Shown here one piece after another: positions 25,184 through 33,839 of a stretch of 64,000 nt of DNA. The position numbers and the translations under genes are program-made. This DNA comes from Paracoccaceae bacterium. Lineage in GTDB: Bacteria > Pseudomonadota > Alphaproteobacteria > Rhodobacterales > Rhodobacteraceae. The notes below the pieces were generated by a model that searched no databases, had not been told where the DNA came from, and saw only the letters and a program-made list of their open reading frames with translations. Every line of letters starts with the position of its first letter. Positions within the stretch are counted from its first letter, which is position 1. The stretch covers positions 1 through 64,000 of the forward strand of contig JAKVCO010000021.1 of NCBI GenBank assembly GCA_022448245.1, written 5' to 3'.

Positions 25184-25492
25184 ATGAATAGACTGCTTAT
25201 GAGTGCCGCGCTGGGCGCGATGGTTCTTGCGTCGAGCTTCGCGACACCTGCGCGTGCGACAGATCCTCTGGCCGTATATTTCGGCGTGAAAGTCCTGATC
25301 GGGGCGAGCTTGCTCGTGCAACCGGGGCCCGGCCTGGAGACATCCGTGAACACGCAATACGCGCTGACAGGCGAAGGTCGCCCGACGCTCAACAACGGGG
25401 AATTGGCAGGCGATCCGACGATGAAGCCCATGGCACCCTGCCACGCCCATAACCTGCATTGTCAGACCATGACGATGGCGCCTGAGGATTGA
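25184..25492 (+). CDS. Small secreted protein of unknown function (102 aa), CtrA-box linked
   Basis: ATG 25184 has AAGGGGGG 7 nt upstream. The product begins with a clear signal peptide (MNRLLMSAALGAMVLASSFATPARA, cut about 25), then a moderately hydrophobic stretch and a C-terminal part with CHAHNLHCQTM, two Cys with three His between them that could bind a metal or form a disulfide. No family is recognised. A perfect CtrA box lies 61 bp upstream. A hairpin with a T-rich tail follows the stop. It is convergent with the membrane-anchored winged-helix gene. Confidence 0.65.
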   Translation: MNRLLMSAALGAMVLASSFATPARATDPLAVYFGVKVLIGASLLVQPGPGLETSVNTQYALTGEGRPTLNNGELAGDPTMKPMAPCHAHNLHCQTMTMAPED

Positions 25493-25494
25493 TC

Positions 25495-25520
25495 GGGGGA
25501 CTGATCCCCTAGACCATTTT
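25495..25520 (+). terminator. Probable terminator of the small secreted protein gene
   Basis: GGGGA-CTGA-TCCCC forms a short GC stem followed by AGACCATTTTTA. It overlaps the 3' end of the convergent gene (stop at 25509). The T-tract is not immediately adjacent, so confidence is modest. Confidence 0.4.
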
Positions 25521-26228
25521 TATGACGTCTTTATTGATGGAGAGCATGTAGCCCTTGCGGGCGATGTTCTTCACGAGAAGCTCGCTGACCATCTGATTGC
25601 CCAGCGCATCTCGCAACCGCTTGATGCGCGTGGCGCCGGCTGCCTCATCGCAGTCAGCCGCGCTGCGGCCGGAGATGACGCCCTCAAGCTCAGACCCGCT
25701 GAGGACGTCGCCATCCATGCGGGCCTCCGCGAGGACGGATAACGTCTCAATCGCGGCCTCGGTCAGCTTGAACTCCATGTTGTTGAGATAGACCACATTC
25801 TCATCCCGGCTGATCAGGAGGGAGTTCACCTGAATGCCCGCGCGCTCGATCTCGCCCATGCGGCGATTCATGCCGACGAGCGCCACGAGGAAGACGAGCG
25901 TCGCCACCAGAAGCGCGGTCGCGAACACCAGCAGCACGAAGATCACCAAGCGATAGCTGGCCAGCACGTCCGAGAACGCGGTGCCCGATTGAGCGAGGAT
26001 TTCGAGCAGCTTCACCTCTCCCTGGCTGGTGAGGTTGTCGTTCTCGATAAAGAGCTGTTCGACCCGCGCGTTGAACGCGTTGGCATCTGGAAGCGTCAGC
26101 AGCAGCGCCGCGCCTGCGATCACGAGGATTGCGATGATCGCCGCCACCCCAAAAAGGACGATGCGGCCACCCGATTGACGCGCGTCAGTAGCGGAGGAAG
26201 TAGCTTCCGGCACTCTCTTTCCTTTCAT
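25509..26228 (-). CDS. Membrane protein with C-terminal winged-helix (OmpR-type) domain
   Basis: This 239-aa protein has TM1 at about 20-42, a roughly 55-residue extracytoplasmic segment, TM2 at about 98-125, and a cytoplasmic region of about 110 residues. That region carries a basal strand NVVYLNNMEFKLTEAAIETLSVL, a helix with TRIKRLRDAL and a C-terminal IARKGYMLSI wing, the layout of the OmpR-type DNA-binding fold. In CadC/ToxR-type regulators the winged helix is N-terminal; here the order is reversed. ATG 26228 overlaps the upstream secreted-protein gene by 44 nt, so they are one operon, suggesting the 93-aa exported protein may sense or gate this regulator. Confidence 0.7.
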   Translation of the reverse strand: MKGKRVPEATSSATDARQSGGRIVLFGVAAIIAILVIAGAALLLTLPDANAFNARVEQLFIENDNLTSQGEVKLLEILAQSGTAFSDVLASYRLVIFVLLVFATALLVATLVFLVALVGMNRRMGEIERAGIQVNSLLISRDENVVYLNNMEFKLTEAAIETLSVLAEARMDGDVLSGSELEGVISGRSAADCDEAAGATRIKRLRDALGNQMVSELLVKNIARKGYMLSINKDVIKMV

Positions 26229-26466
26229 CCAGTCCCGTGTCGTCGAAGGTGGAGACGATGTTGAGCAGCGTCCAGCCGTCGGCGGCCACACGCGGGGTCA
26301 ACTCCACCTGAGCATTGGCCGCGGTGCAGGCTCCGGAGATCTGCGCCACCCCGTAGTGGAGCCTGAGCGGATCATCCTGCTTGGCCTTGTAATCAGCATA
26401 GCACGCGGCCTGTGCCACGCTCGTCATAGCCACGAAGGAGAGTGAGAGAAGTAAGGTGCGTTTCAT
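26185..26466 (-). CDS. Small secreted protein (93 aa), operon with winged-helix membrane protein
   Basis: ATG 26466 has GGGAG just upstream on this strand; the longer frame to 26538 has no better site. Residues 1-19 are a signal peptide (MKRTLLLSLSFVAMTSVAQA), followed by a mature chain with two Cys (CYADYK and SGACTAAN) likely to form a periplasmic disulfide, then a beta-rich PRVAADGWTLLNIVSTFDD. I do not recognise the family. The last 44 nt overlap the start of the membrane winged-helix gene in another frame, implying coupled expression. Confidence 0.65.
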   Translation of the reverse strand: MKRTLLLSLSFVAMTSVAQAACYADYKAKQDDPLRLHYGVAQISGACTAANAQVELTPRVAADGWTLLNIVSTFDDTGLDERKESAGSYFLRY

Positions 26467-26576
26467 GCTCCCAAGCTGCGCCGGGTGGCCCTGATATTCA
26501 ATAGCCGGGGCTCTAGGGGGCCTGATATCCGATAGCATTCCCCCGTTATTGAGAGACTTCCACGACCGAGCCAGCC

Positions 26577-26620
26577 TTTCCTTATCAACCGGGCACGACC
26601 GCCCGCTACAGATAAGGAAA
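26577..26620 (+). promoter_or_regulatory. Hairpin sequestering the ribosome-binding site of 26625
   Basis: TTTCCTTATC (26577-26586) pairs perfectly with GATAAGGAAA (26611-26620), which contains the Shine-Dalgarno AAGGA of the gene starting at 26625. Inside the loop CGGGC pairs with GCCCG around ACGACC. A 10-bp outer plus 5-bp inner stem would hide the ribosome site, as in thermosensors or other leader switches. Confidence 0.6.
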
Positions 26621-26624
26621 CGTC

Positions 26625-27044
26625 ATGTTCAAACCCTTCGCTGCCATTGTCTTGTCGGGCGTGCTGGCTGTCACATCGCTCACCGCGACGACCGCTCAGG
26701 CCGACACGAATGAAGATCTCGCCAAACTGCTGCTGGGCGCACTGATCATCTACGGGATCAAAGAGGCGGTCGATGATCGCAAAGATCGCAAGACAAACCC
26801 CTATGTGCACCCGACGCCGAAACCGGTGGTGACGAACTACAAGCAGCTGCCACGCAACTGCATCATCCACCACCGTCAGCATCACGGAGAGCTGCGCAAA
26901 GTCTTCGGGAACCGCTGCCTGAGGAACAACTTCCAGCACTACGCCTACCTGCCAGACCGCTGCTACCGCCGCTTCGAGACGCTGCGCGGTACACGCGTGG
27001 GATGGGGCCCACGCTGCCTGCGCCGGGAAGGCTACACCTGGTGA
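26625..27044 (+). CDS. Secreted cysteine-containing protein of unknown function (139 aa)
   Basis: A signal peptide (about 1-26, ending TTAQA) precedes a hydrophobic segment KLLLGALIIYGIK, a basic Asp/Lys/Arg stretch with PTPKPVV, and a C-terminal domain with four Cys (NCIIHH, NRCLRN, DRCYRR, PRCLRR), enough for two disulfides. Similar Rhodobacterales proteins have no assigned role that I know. ATG 26625 follows ATAAGGAAACGTC, a strong site that lies in the 3' arm of a hairpin (26577-26620), so translation is probably conditional. It is divergent from the secreted/winged-helix operon on the other strand. Confidence 0.7.
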   Translation: MFKPFAAIVLSGVLAVTSLTATTAQADTNEDLAKLLLGALIIYGIKEAVDDRKDRKTNPYVHPTPKPVVTNYKQLPRNCIIHHRQHHGELRKVFGNRCLRNNFQHYAYLPDRCYRRFETLRGTRVGWGPRCLRREGYTW

Positions 27045-27205
27045 GCAGGGCGCGGCATCCTGGTCAGATGCCGCGTAGGGGAGAGGGGCTGACATGGGGC
27101 TCCTCTCCCTCATTTCGGGGCAAATTACCTCGAAAGCATCGGGAATTTGCCTCAATGCTGCCTTGCCCTTGGGTCACTTGCTGCCCCCGGGAAGGAATGA
27201 GTGCA

Positions 27206-27478
27206 ATGTGTATCAAGCAAGCATTACGGCGATTTGGCCGGGACGACAGCGGCGCCACCACGACGGATTGGGTCGTGCTCACGGCGGCGATTGTGACGCT
27301 GGGCGCGGCAACCGCAGGTGCAGTCGCCTCGGGCACGGGCAACGCAGCTGAAGGGCTTGAGGAATGCATGGAGCGTTCCGCGCGCTGGCTGCAACGCGAC
27401 AATGCTCGTACCAACACCCACGAAAAGCGCCTGACGCGCATGGAACGCGGGTGCCAGAACGGGATGAAGGCCACCTAG
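27206..27478 (+). CDS. Flp/TadE-type pilin-like small membrane protein (90 aa)
   Basis: Residues 8-42 read RFGRDDSGATTTDWVVLTAAIVTLGAATAGAVASG: a short basic leader, the DxSGATTTDW motif, then one hydrophobic helix, the pattern of Flp-type pilins and Roseobacter pilin-like proteins. The C-terminal half is unusually long and polar (about 48 residues with two Cys and many Arg) for an Flp pilin. ATG 27206 has AAGGA 9 nt upstream; ATG 27197 is too close to that site. No tad/cpa assembly genes are nearby, so it may be an orphan using a remote secretion system. Confidence 0.6.
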   Translation: MCIKQALRRFGRDDSGATTTDWVVLTAAIVTLGAATAGAVASGTGNAAEGLEECMERSARWLQRDNARTNTHEKRLTRMERGCQNGMKAT

Positions 27479-27518
27479 GTTCCTTCCTTCTGCCAGCGCG
27501 GCGTGCCAGAAGGCTGCC

Positions 27519-28139
27519 ATGCGCACGACACCGGATTTCACTTTCGAAGAGGCCGCGTTCACCCGCGGCCTTTCGCGTGTCTGCGGCGTGGATGAAGCCG
27601 GGCGCGGGCCGTTGGCCGGGCCAGTCGTGGCGGCAGCGGTTGTGCTGAACCCCGGCGACATCCCTGACGGCCTCAATGACTCCAAGATGCTGAGCAAGAA
27701 AAAGCGCGAAGCGGTCTATGAGGAGATCATCGCCCGCACCCAATGGGCCGTAGGTGAGGCCAGCGTCCAAGAGATCGATCAGATCAACATCTTGCGGGCC
27801 TCGCACCTCGCGATGGAACGCGCCGTGGCGCAGCTGATGCCAGTGGATGTGGCTTTGATCGACGGCAACATGATACCGCGCGATCTTTTGTGCCCCGGCC
27901 AGCCCATCGTGAAGGGTGACACCAAATCACTGAGCATCGCGGCGGCCTCAATCGTGGCCAAAATTAGGCGAGATCGTGTCATGTATGATTTGGCGCAACA
28001 CCACCCCGGCTACGGATGGGAAACGAACCAAGGCTATCCATCAAAAAGCCATATTGCGGCCCTACACGATCTTGGTGTTACCCCACACCATAGGAGGTCG
28101 TTCAAGCCCGTCCACAACATCTTGTGGCAAGAAAAATAA
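27519..28139 (+). CDS. rnhB: Ribonuclease HII
   Basis: This 206-aa enzyme has the RNase HII signature CGVDEAGRGPLAGPVVAAAV with the first Asp-Glu of the active site, LNDSKMLS, VALIDGN with the next catalytic Asp, and KGDTKSLSIAAASIVAKIRRD with the final Asp. It removes RNA from RNA-DNA hybrids and single ribonucleotides from DNA. The length is normal, and the C-terminal HHRRSFKPV block is intact. It is followed by ccrM in the same direction, the usual Rhodobacterales order, with about 128 bp carrying ccrM's own promoter between them. Confidence 0.95.
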   Translation: MRTTPDFTFEEAAFTRGLSRVCGVDEAGRGPLAGPVVAAAVVLNPGDIPDGLNDSKMLSKKKREAVYEEIIARTQWAVGEASVQEIDQINILRASHLAMERAVAQLMPVDVALIDGNMIPRDLLCPGQPIVKGDTKSLSIAAASIVAKIRRDRVMYDLAQHHPGYGWETNQGYPSKSHIAALHDLGVTPHHRRSFKPVHNILWQEK

Positions 28140-28163
28140 ATAACTCTCTGATTTTAATAGTTT

Positions 28164-28192
28164 TTGACCCTCGAATCGGGTCTGATTCATAT
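28164..28192 (+). promoter_or_regulatory. ccrM promoter with two GAnTC methylation sites
   Basis: TTGACC (28164-28169), 17-bp spacer, TCATAT (28187-28192). GAATC (28173-28177) lies in the spacer and GATTC (28184-28188) overlaps the -10. TTAA-N7-TGAC just upstream resembles a degenerate CtrA box. This suggests methylation-dependent autoregulation as known for Caulobacter ccrM. Confidence 0.6.
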
Positions 28193-28195
28193 TGA

Positions 28196-29371
<1,176 letters not shown>

Positions 29372-29429
29372 ATCCGATCTGACAAGACTACCGCCGGTGC
29401 CTGTGGTCTGACACATGGCATCAACTTTA

Positions 29430-29465
29430 GCCCCGCCTTCCTTTCGGTTGGCGGGGCCTTTTTTA
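29430..29465 (+). terminator. Rho-independent terminator after ccrM
   Basis: GCCCCGCC (29430-29437) pairs with GGCGGGGC (29450-29457) around a 12-nt loop, followed by C and six T. It is 60 bp after the ccrM stop. The rest of the gap to 29637 shows nothing I can support. Confidence 0.9.
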
Positions 29466-29637
29466 TGTAGACGACTGTCAAGTGTGACGTTCGATGCTGC
29501 GGCTGCTCAATGCATCCTCCGATGGCAGGATAGGCACCTTCTTACCGAATGCTGCATCGCAGTGCTTCAGCCATATAATCTCTTTACAGCCTGATGAGGC
29601 TGTCGATGGCTGATGCAAACATCAGAAAGGTATTTCA

Positions 29638-30267
29638 ATGGAGTTTCAAATTTGGTGAGCATTTGCCGCTGCCTCAACCGCACTTCTTCTTATTCCCGGG
29701 CCAACGGTTCTTCTCGTCCTCAGCTACGCTATGAGCCACGGTAAGAGAGTTGCTCTCGCGACCGTTGGTGGTGTTGCATTAGGTGACTTGATAGCGATGT
29801 CTACTTCGCTCGCTGGTCTGGGTGCTTTAGTCCTCGCGGCCGCAACCCTTTTTACTGCGTTAAAGTGGGTGGGTGCCGTATATCTCGTCTATCTGGGGGT
29901 GAAACTTCTCCGCAGTGCATCAACGGCTTCAGTCGGAGACATTGAAAAAGTGACCGAAACACGAGCTTCCAGCGTTTTTGGCCACGCGGCAGCTGTGACC
30001 GCTCTCAATCCGAAGTCCATCGTCTTCTTCATCGCTTTCGTGCAACAGTTCGTTGTCGTAGACAGCCCACTTCTCCCACAATTCGCAATATTGGCAGCAA
30101 CATTCGTAGGATTGGCAGCCATCAATGCGCTCGCACATGCGATCTTGGCGCACAAACTCAGGGCGAAGATTGCACGGCCATCGGTATTGGCATGGTTCTC
30201 TCGGTTGGGCGGCGGTGCACTTGTTGCGATGGGGATTGCAACAGCGACATTCAAGCGAGCGCAATAG
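29638..30267 (+). pseudogene. LysE-family amino acid exporter with in-frame TGA at codon 7
   Basis: From ATG 29638 (AAAGG upstream) the frame reads MEFQIW, then TGA (29656-29658), then AFAAASTALLLIPGPTVLLVLSYAMSHGKR and a normal LysE/RhtB exporter to 30267: GDLIAMSTSLAG, LKWVGAVYLVYLGVKLLRS, TALNPKSIVFFIAFVQQF. Relatives begin with six or seven residues before FAAA, so the TGA falls in the first helix, most simply TGG to TGA. Translation could restart at ATG 29731, but that product lacks TM1 and the GPT motif. GC content is lower than in neighbours. A sequencing or assembly error is possible. Confidence 0.7.
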
Positions 30268-30486
30268 CGAACGGGAACAGCAGCAAAGTCCCGTGGTGCA
30301 GTCTTTGGATCATCGCACGTCAGCCCTACCCGCTCGCGATGTACGCGGCGGATTTGAGGCCAAAACAGTGCTGTTGACCGGACTGCGTAAGCCCTTTTTT
30401 ATTCGTGCCTGTTAGGATGCAGGATCACCAAGGACCGCTTTCGGTATGCACCGGTTCATGAGGGTGCCGCCCTTTTTTGTTGTCGG

Positions 30487-31577
30487 TTATCCCGACCAGG
30501 TCCCGCGCGCGGCACCCTCGACTGGCACAGGCGGCGTTTTCACCGTCATCCGCCACAGCTTGATCGCGAGTTTGCGGGCGACGGCGACAATGGCCTTTTG
30601 CCCAATCCCATGCTTCGCGAAATGATGGTTGTAGATGGCTTTGGCCTCGGGATCGCGCCAAGTCCATTGCCACGCGGCCTCGACGAGAATGCCGCGCAAG
30701 CGCTTTTGGCCGACTGAGCGCAGCTTTGCCCGCGCTTTGCTGTTGCCGCTTTGGCTGACCACAGGTGCGAGGCCAAGATATGGGGTGACTTCCTCAGCCC
30801 GGTTAAAACGTTCTGGTGAAAACAGTTCGGCAAGGAAATGCGATGCTGCGGTCTCTCCCACCCCAATGATAGACGTCAGCCGTTTGAAACGGTCAGGATG
30901 CATCCGCATCGTTGCTGTCCTGATCTCAGCCCGCAACAGCTTGTCGTCAGACAGCAAGAAATGATACTCACGGACCATCGAGGCTAGCGCCATACGGTGT
31001 TCCGGCGGGATCGGCAGCGCTGATAAATTTTCGGAAGCGGCGAGTGACCATTTTTGCAGGCTGGGAGGTTCGTTGATGCCGGAGGCCAGAAGGAAGCCCT
31101 CGATCTTCTGTTTAACCTTGCCGCGGCTTTCTGCGATCCGCTTCCGCCGCCGAGCGAGCGATAGCCTTCTTGCTCTACCACGGGAATAGCTATCGGGCGC
31201 AGCAGGCCCCGCGAAGAGTAGTTCGCCAACTTCACAGCGTCGATGCGGACTGTCTTTGCTGCCGCTGCGTAGCCGCGCGGAATGCGGGAGGCGGCAATCA
31301 CAGAAACAGCAAAACTCGCCCGCTCCAAGGCACGAGACAAAGCGAAACCGGTTGGACCAGATTCATAGACGACATGGGCAATCTGGCATCCAAGCCCAGC
31401 CAATTGTTCAGCTAGTGCCTCCTCGCCCGATGGACAGGTGTATGTCTCGACGATCCCATCTTCGGGATCGAATAACGCGACCGAATAGGTCTTCTTGTGA
31501 ACGTCTTAACCGACATAGATGGGCCAATCTTCAACGGCGGCGACAAACCGCGAAATACGTTTTGCTTTCTTGACCAT
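30487..31577 (-). pseudogene. IS110-family transposase remnant
   Basis: From ATG 31577 the frame gives RISRFVAAVEDWPIYVG, a TAA, then DVHKKTYSVALFDPEDG, the N-terminal DEDD (RuvC-like) domain, then HVVYESGPTGFALSRAL. Near 31150 the frame shifts. From about 31010 the Transposase_20 domain is intact: LTSIIGVGETAASHFLAE, TPYLGLAPVVSQSGNSK, LRGILVEAAWQ, ending at 30487. The usual KTDRxDA acidic motif reads KTVRIDA. With a stop, a frameshift and a lost acidic residue it is inactive. Element ends are not recognisable, and the 30268-30486 stretch shows nothing else. Confidence 0.82.
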
Positions 31578-31784
31578 GCTGGAAACTCCTGGTTTGGGAA
31601 TATTCCAGCATCGCAGCAGTCAGCCGCGCCACCGTCCAGCATGGTATTTTTTCTTCGGAGAAACGAGGAAGCGGGAGGTGCGCCCACAAGACAAAATACT
31701 CAAACATGGACGCACCAGGGTGCCGGACCTTACCGGGACACGGCGGTAGCGGGATCGTTAATTGCGACCCTGCATTCGGGACGA
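31578..31784. other. Noncoding 5' flank of the IS110 remnant, structured
   Basis: This 207-bp stretch has no supported ORF but several inverted repeats: GCTGGAA/TTCCAGC around 31577-31611, a short UUCG-type hairpin near 31647-31663, and GGTGCGCCC (31677-31685) against GGACGCACC (31708-31716). IS110 elements carry a noncoding end that specifies a structured guide (bridge) RNA, and this is where it would lie for IS110-group members. It could equally be unrelated spacer. Confidence 0.3.
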
Positions 31785-32156
31785 TCAGCTGATCGTATAG
31801 TCGAAGCTTGTGCCTGCGCCGCGGTCGCGGGTTACAGTTGCCACGCTGCCTGTCACCGCCCAAGTCTGGCAGTCGCGATCAAGCACGCTGGTTGAGGTTT
31901 TCCCTTCACGGCAGAATGCGCCATTTTCCCAGGTCCATGTCCCGGAAATGCCGCCACCATCCCACGGGCCCGAGAACGTGCCATCGGCGTTGATGGTGAA
32001 AGTATTTCCGTTGAAGCCCAGTGTTTTACCAACGATGGCACCGTGGAACACGGCTTCCTCGGTGATGGCGGCGCTGGCCGGTGCGCTGACGGGTTCGGCG
32101 GTTTCCATACAGCCCGCGAGTGTCGCTAGGGCGGCCGTAATCAATAGAGGTCTCAC
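31785..32156 (-). CDS. Small lipoprotein of unknown function (123 aa)
   Basis: GTG 32156 with AGGAAGG upstream gives VRPLLITAALATLAGC, a type II signal peptide with lipobox LAGC (Cys about 16), so the mature protein is probably lipid-anchored. The rest, GKTLGFNGNTFTINADGTFSGPWDGGGISGTWTWENGAFCREG and RDCQTW, resembles small beta-rich domains of Rhodobacterales outer-membrane lipoproteins; two later Cys may pair. I know no assigned function. A longer frame reaches 32183 but would place MPGKTGRI before the signal. It stands alone between the IS110 remnant and the LuxR/hydrolase fusion. Confidence 0.68.
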   Translation of the reverse strand: MRPLLITAALATLAGCMETAEPVSAPASAAITEEAVFHGAIVGKTLGFNGNTFTINADGTFSGPWDGGGISGTWTWENGAFCREGKTSTSVLDRDCQTWAVTGSVATVTRDRGAGTSFDYTIS

Positions 32157-32251
32157 AAGTATCCTTCCTGTCTTGCCGGGCACAAATTGCGTATGCCTTG
32201 GTGCTTTTTGTCGGACAGAAATGGCGCGACGCTAGAGAAAGGTCGGGGCGT

Positions 32252-33691
32252 CTACTCCATTTGGGGTAAGTCAGCCGCGATCAGGCGCAGCACGTCGCGC
32301 AAAGGGGTGCCTTGGGTCAGGTGCCCCATCTCCGGCAGCACCCGGGACGAGGTGCCGGTGACGGATTCCGCGAGCGGTTTGAGGTCGGCCACGGTGTGCA
32401 CGCGATCTTGGGCGCCGTGCCAAAACACCTTGGGCAAGTCGAGCGCGGCGGCCTCGCGCCAGGAGAAATGGACTTGGGCCAGATAGTCGTGGCGCATGGA
32501 ATCCATGGAATGAAGCGTCGCCAGGCTAAAACGGGCCTCACGCTTGGGCGTCGCGAACTCTTCATCGAGGAGCTCTTGGTCGATTTTGCAATCACCGAAC
32601 ACCTTGCGAGCGACCTTCTGCTGGTGGCTTTGGTTACGGGTCAGAATGCCCCCGAGGTGTTGAACCGCTACTGCTGCAAGGCGCCCGTTCTGGCGCACGC
32701 TGCGCAGGAGCGCGTCCCCAAAATAGACGTCGCGCGACTTGTTCTTGCCCGCCGAGAAACAGGTGGAGACGAAGTCGATCCGCGACACGCAATCTGGATA
32801 GGCCTGTGCAAAGCGCACGGCATAAGCGCCACCCGAGACCAGAGAGATCACCGGCATCGGCCCACCCCCGGCCAGCCGGTGCACGGACGCGATAGCATCG
32901 ACCGAGGTCTGGCAATGGGCATCCCAGCCTTTAGAGTGATGTGCCGCAAGGCCGAGGCACCCCGGCCGCATCGGCCAGAGGGCGCGCCAGCCCAATTCAT
33001 GAAAGGGGGCGACATCCTCCTCGCCTAGATGCGGGAAAACCATGGTGTGCAGCATCAAGACAGGGGTGCCGTCATGGGGCCCAAGCTGCAGATAGCGTAC
33101 GAATTGGCCGTCCGTGCCGCCGATCACGCCATGGCGGGCGCCAGACGGGAGGTGGGCGGCATAGGGCTCCCACCTTGAAGCGCTGTGCGCATTGAGGGCG
33201 TCGGCCTCCCTCGCGAGCCGTTGGAGGAGGCGACCGGTGAGGCTGACAAGCTCCACCTGTCCGCCCACGCGGAGCTTTCTGAAAACGTGCTGCAGTTGTT
33301 TGCGGCGGGTGCTGACGGCGGTGCCGGCAATCTGCGCGCTGTCCTCAAGGCTGCGCCCCGAGGCCAAGTCAAAGAGCAAGGTCGCCTCCGCCTCGGTGAG
33401 CGAGGTGTGGAGGGTGTCCCGCACGATGTCCGCAAGGGCCGCACGCGGCAGCTCGAACGTGCCCGAAGCGCCCGCAAGCGCCATGCCATCGCTTTTGGAG
33501 GGCAGGATTGGCCAAGGATGAAGGTCCGATGCTTCAGCTGGGCGCGCGTAAACCGGATAGTCGCGCATCCAGAAGGTTGGCGTGCCCTCGAGGCCCTGAA
33601 TCTTTTCGCTGAAGCTGACGAGGCCATCATGGTCCTCGTCTATGGCGGAGAGAATGAGCCCCACTGCTTCGTCGCGATCCGATGTCGTCAT
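32252..33691 (-). CDS. LuxR-type HTH fused to alpha/beta hydrolase
   Basis: This 479-aa protein has a short N-terminal region (about 1-120, including WMRDYPVYARP), a LuxR-type helix-turn-helix (LTEAEATLLFDLASGRSLEDSAQIAGTAVSTRRKQLQHVFRKL, about 112-155), then an alpha/beta hydrolase from about 200 to the end. The hydrolase has LMLHTMVFP, a putative nucleophile SLVSGGAYAVRFA, acid AQDRVHT and His in MGHLTQG. The elbow is non-canonical (V-S-G-G rather than G-x-S-x-G), so the domain may bind rather than hydrolyse a ligand. ATG 33691 has GGAGGG 7 nt upstream. It likely regulates transcription in response to a small molecule recognised by the hydrolase fold. Confidence 0.75.
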   Translation of the reverse strand: MTTSDRDEAVGLILSAIDEDHDGLVSFSEKIQGLEGTPTFWMRDYPVYARPAEASDLHPWPILPSKSDGMALAGASGTFELPRAALADIVRDTLHTSLTEAEATLLFDLASGRSLEDSAQIAGTAVSTRRKQLQHVFRKLRVGGQVELVSLTGRLLQRLAREADALNAHSASRWEPYAAHLPSGARHGVIGGTDGQFVRYLQLGPHDGTPVLMLHTMVFPHLGEEDVAPFHELGWRALWPMRPGCLGLAAHHSKGWDAHCQTSVDAIASVHRLAGGGPMPVISLVSGGAYAVRFAQAYPDCVSRIDFVSTCFSAGKNKSRDVYFGDALLRSVRQNGRLAAVAVQHLGGILTRNQSHQQKVARKVFGDCKIDQELLDEEFATPKREARFSLATLHSMDSMRHDYLAQVHFSWREAAALDLPKVFWHGAQDRVHTVADLKPLAESVTGTSSRVLPEMGHLTQGTPLRDVLRLIAADLPQME

Positions 33692-33839
33692 GGTCATCCC
33701 TCCGGACGCGATGATGCGCGGTACGCGCGCGACGAACAAGACTCAGGACAGTCGACCTCACCCTCTGGCTCGGTCGACATTTTGAAAAAAAAATTATGGT
33801 CTGAGCTTACGATGGTAGCATCTATAGCGAGATTTTTGA

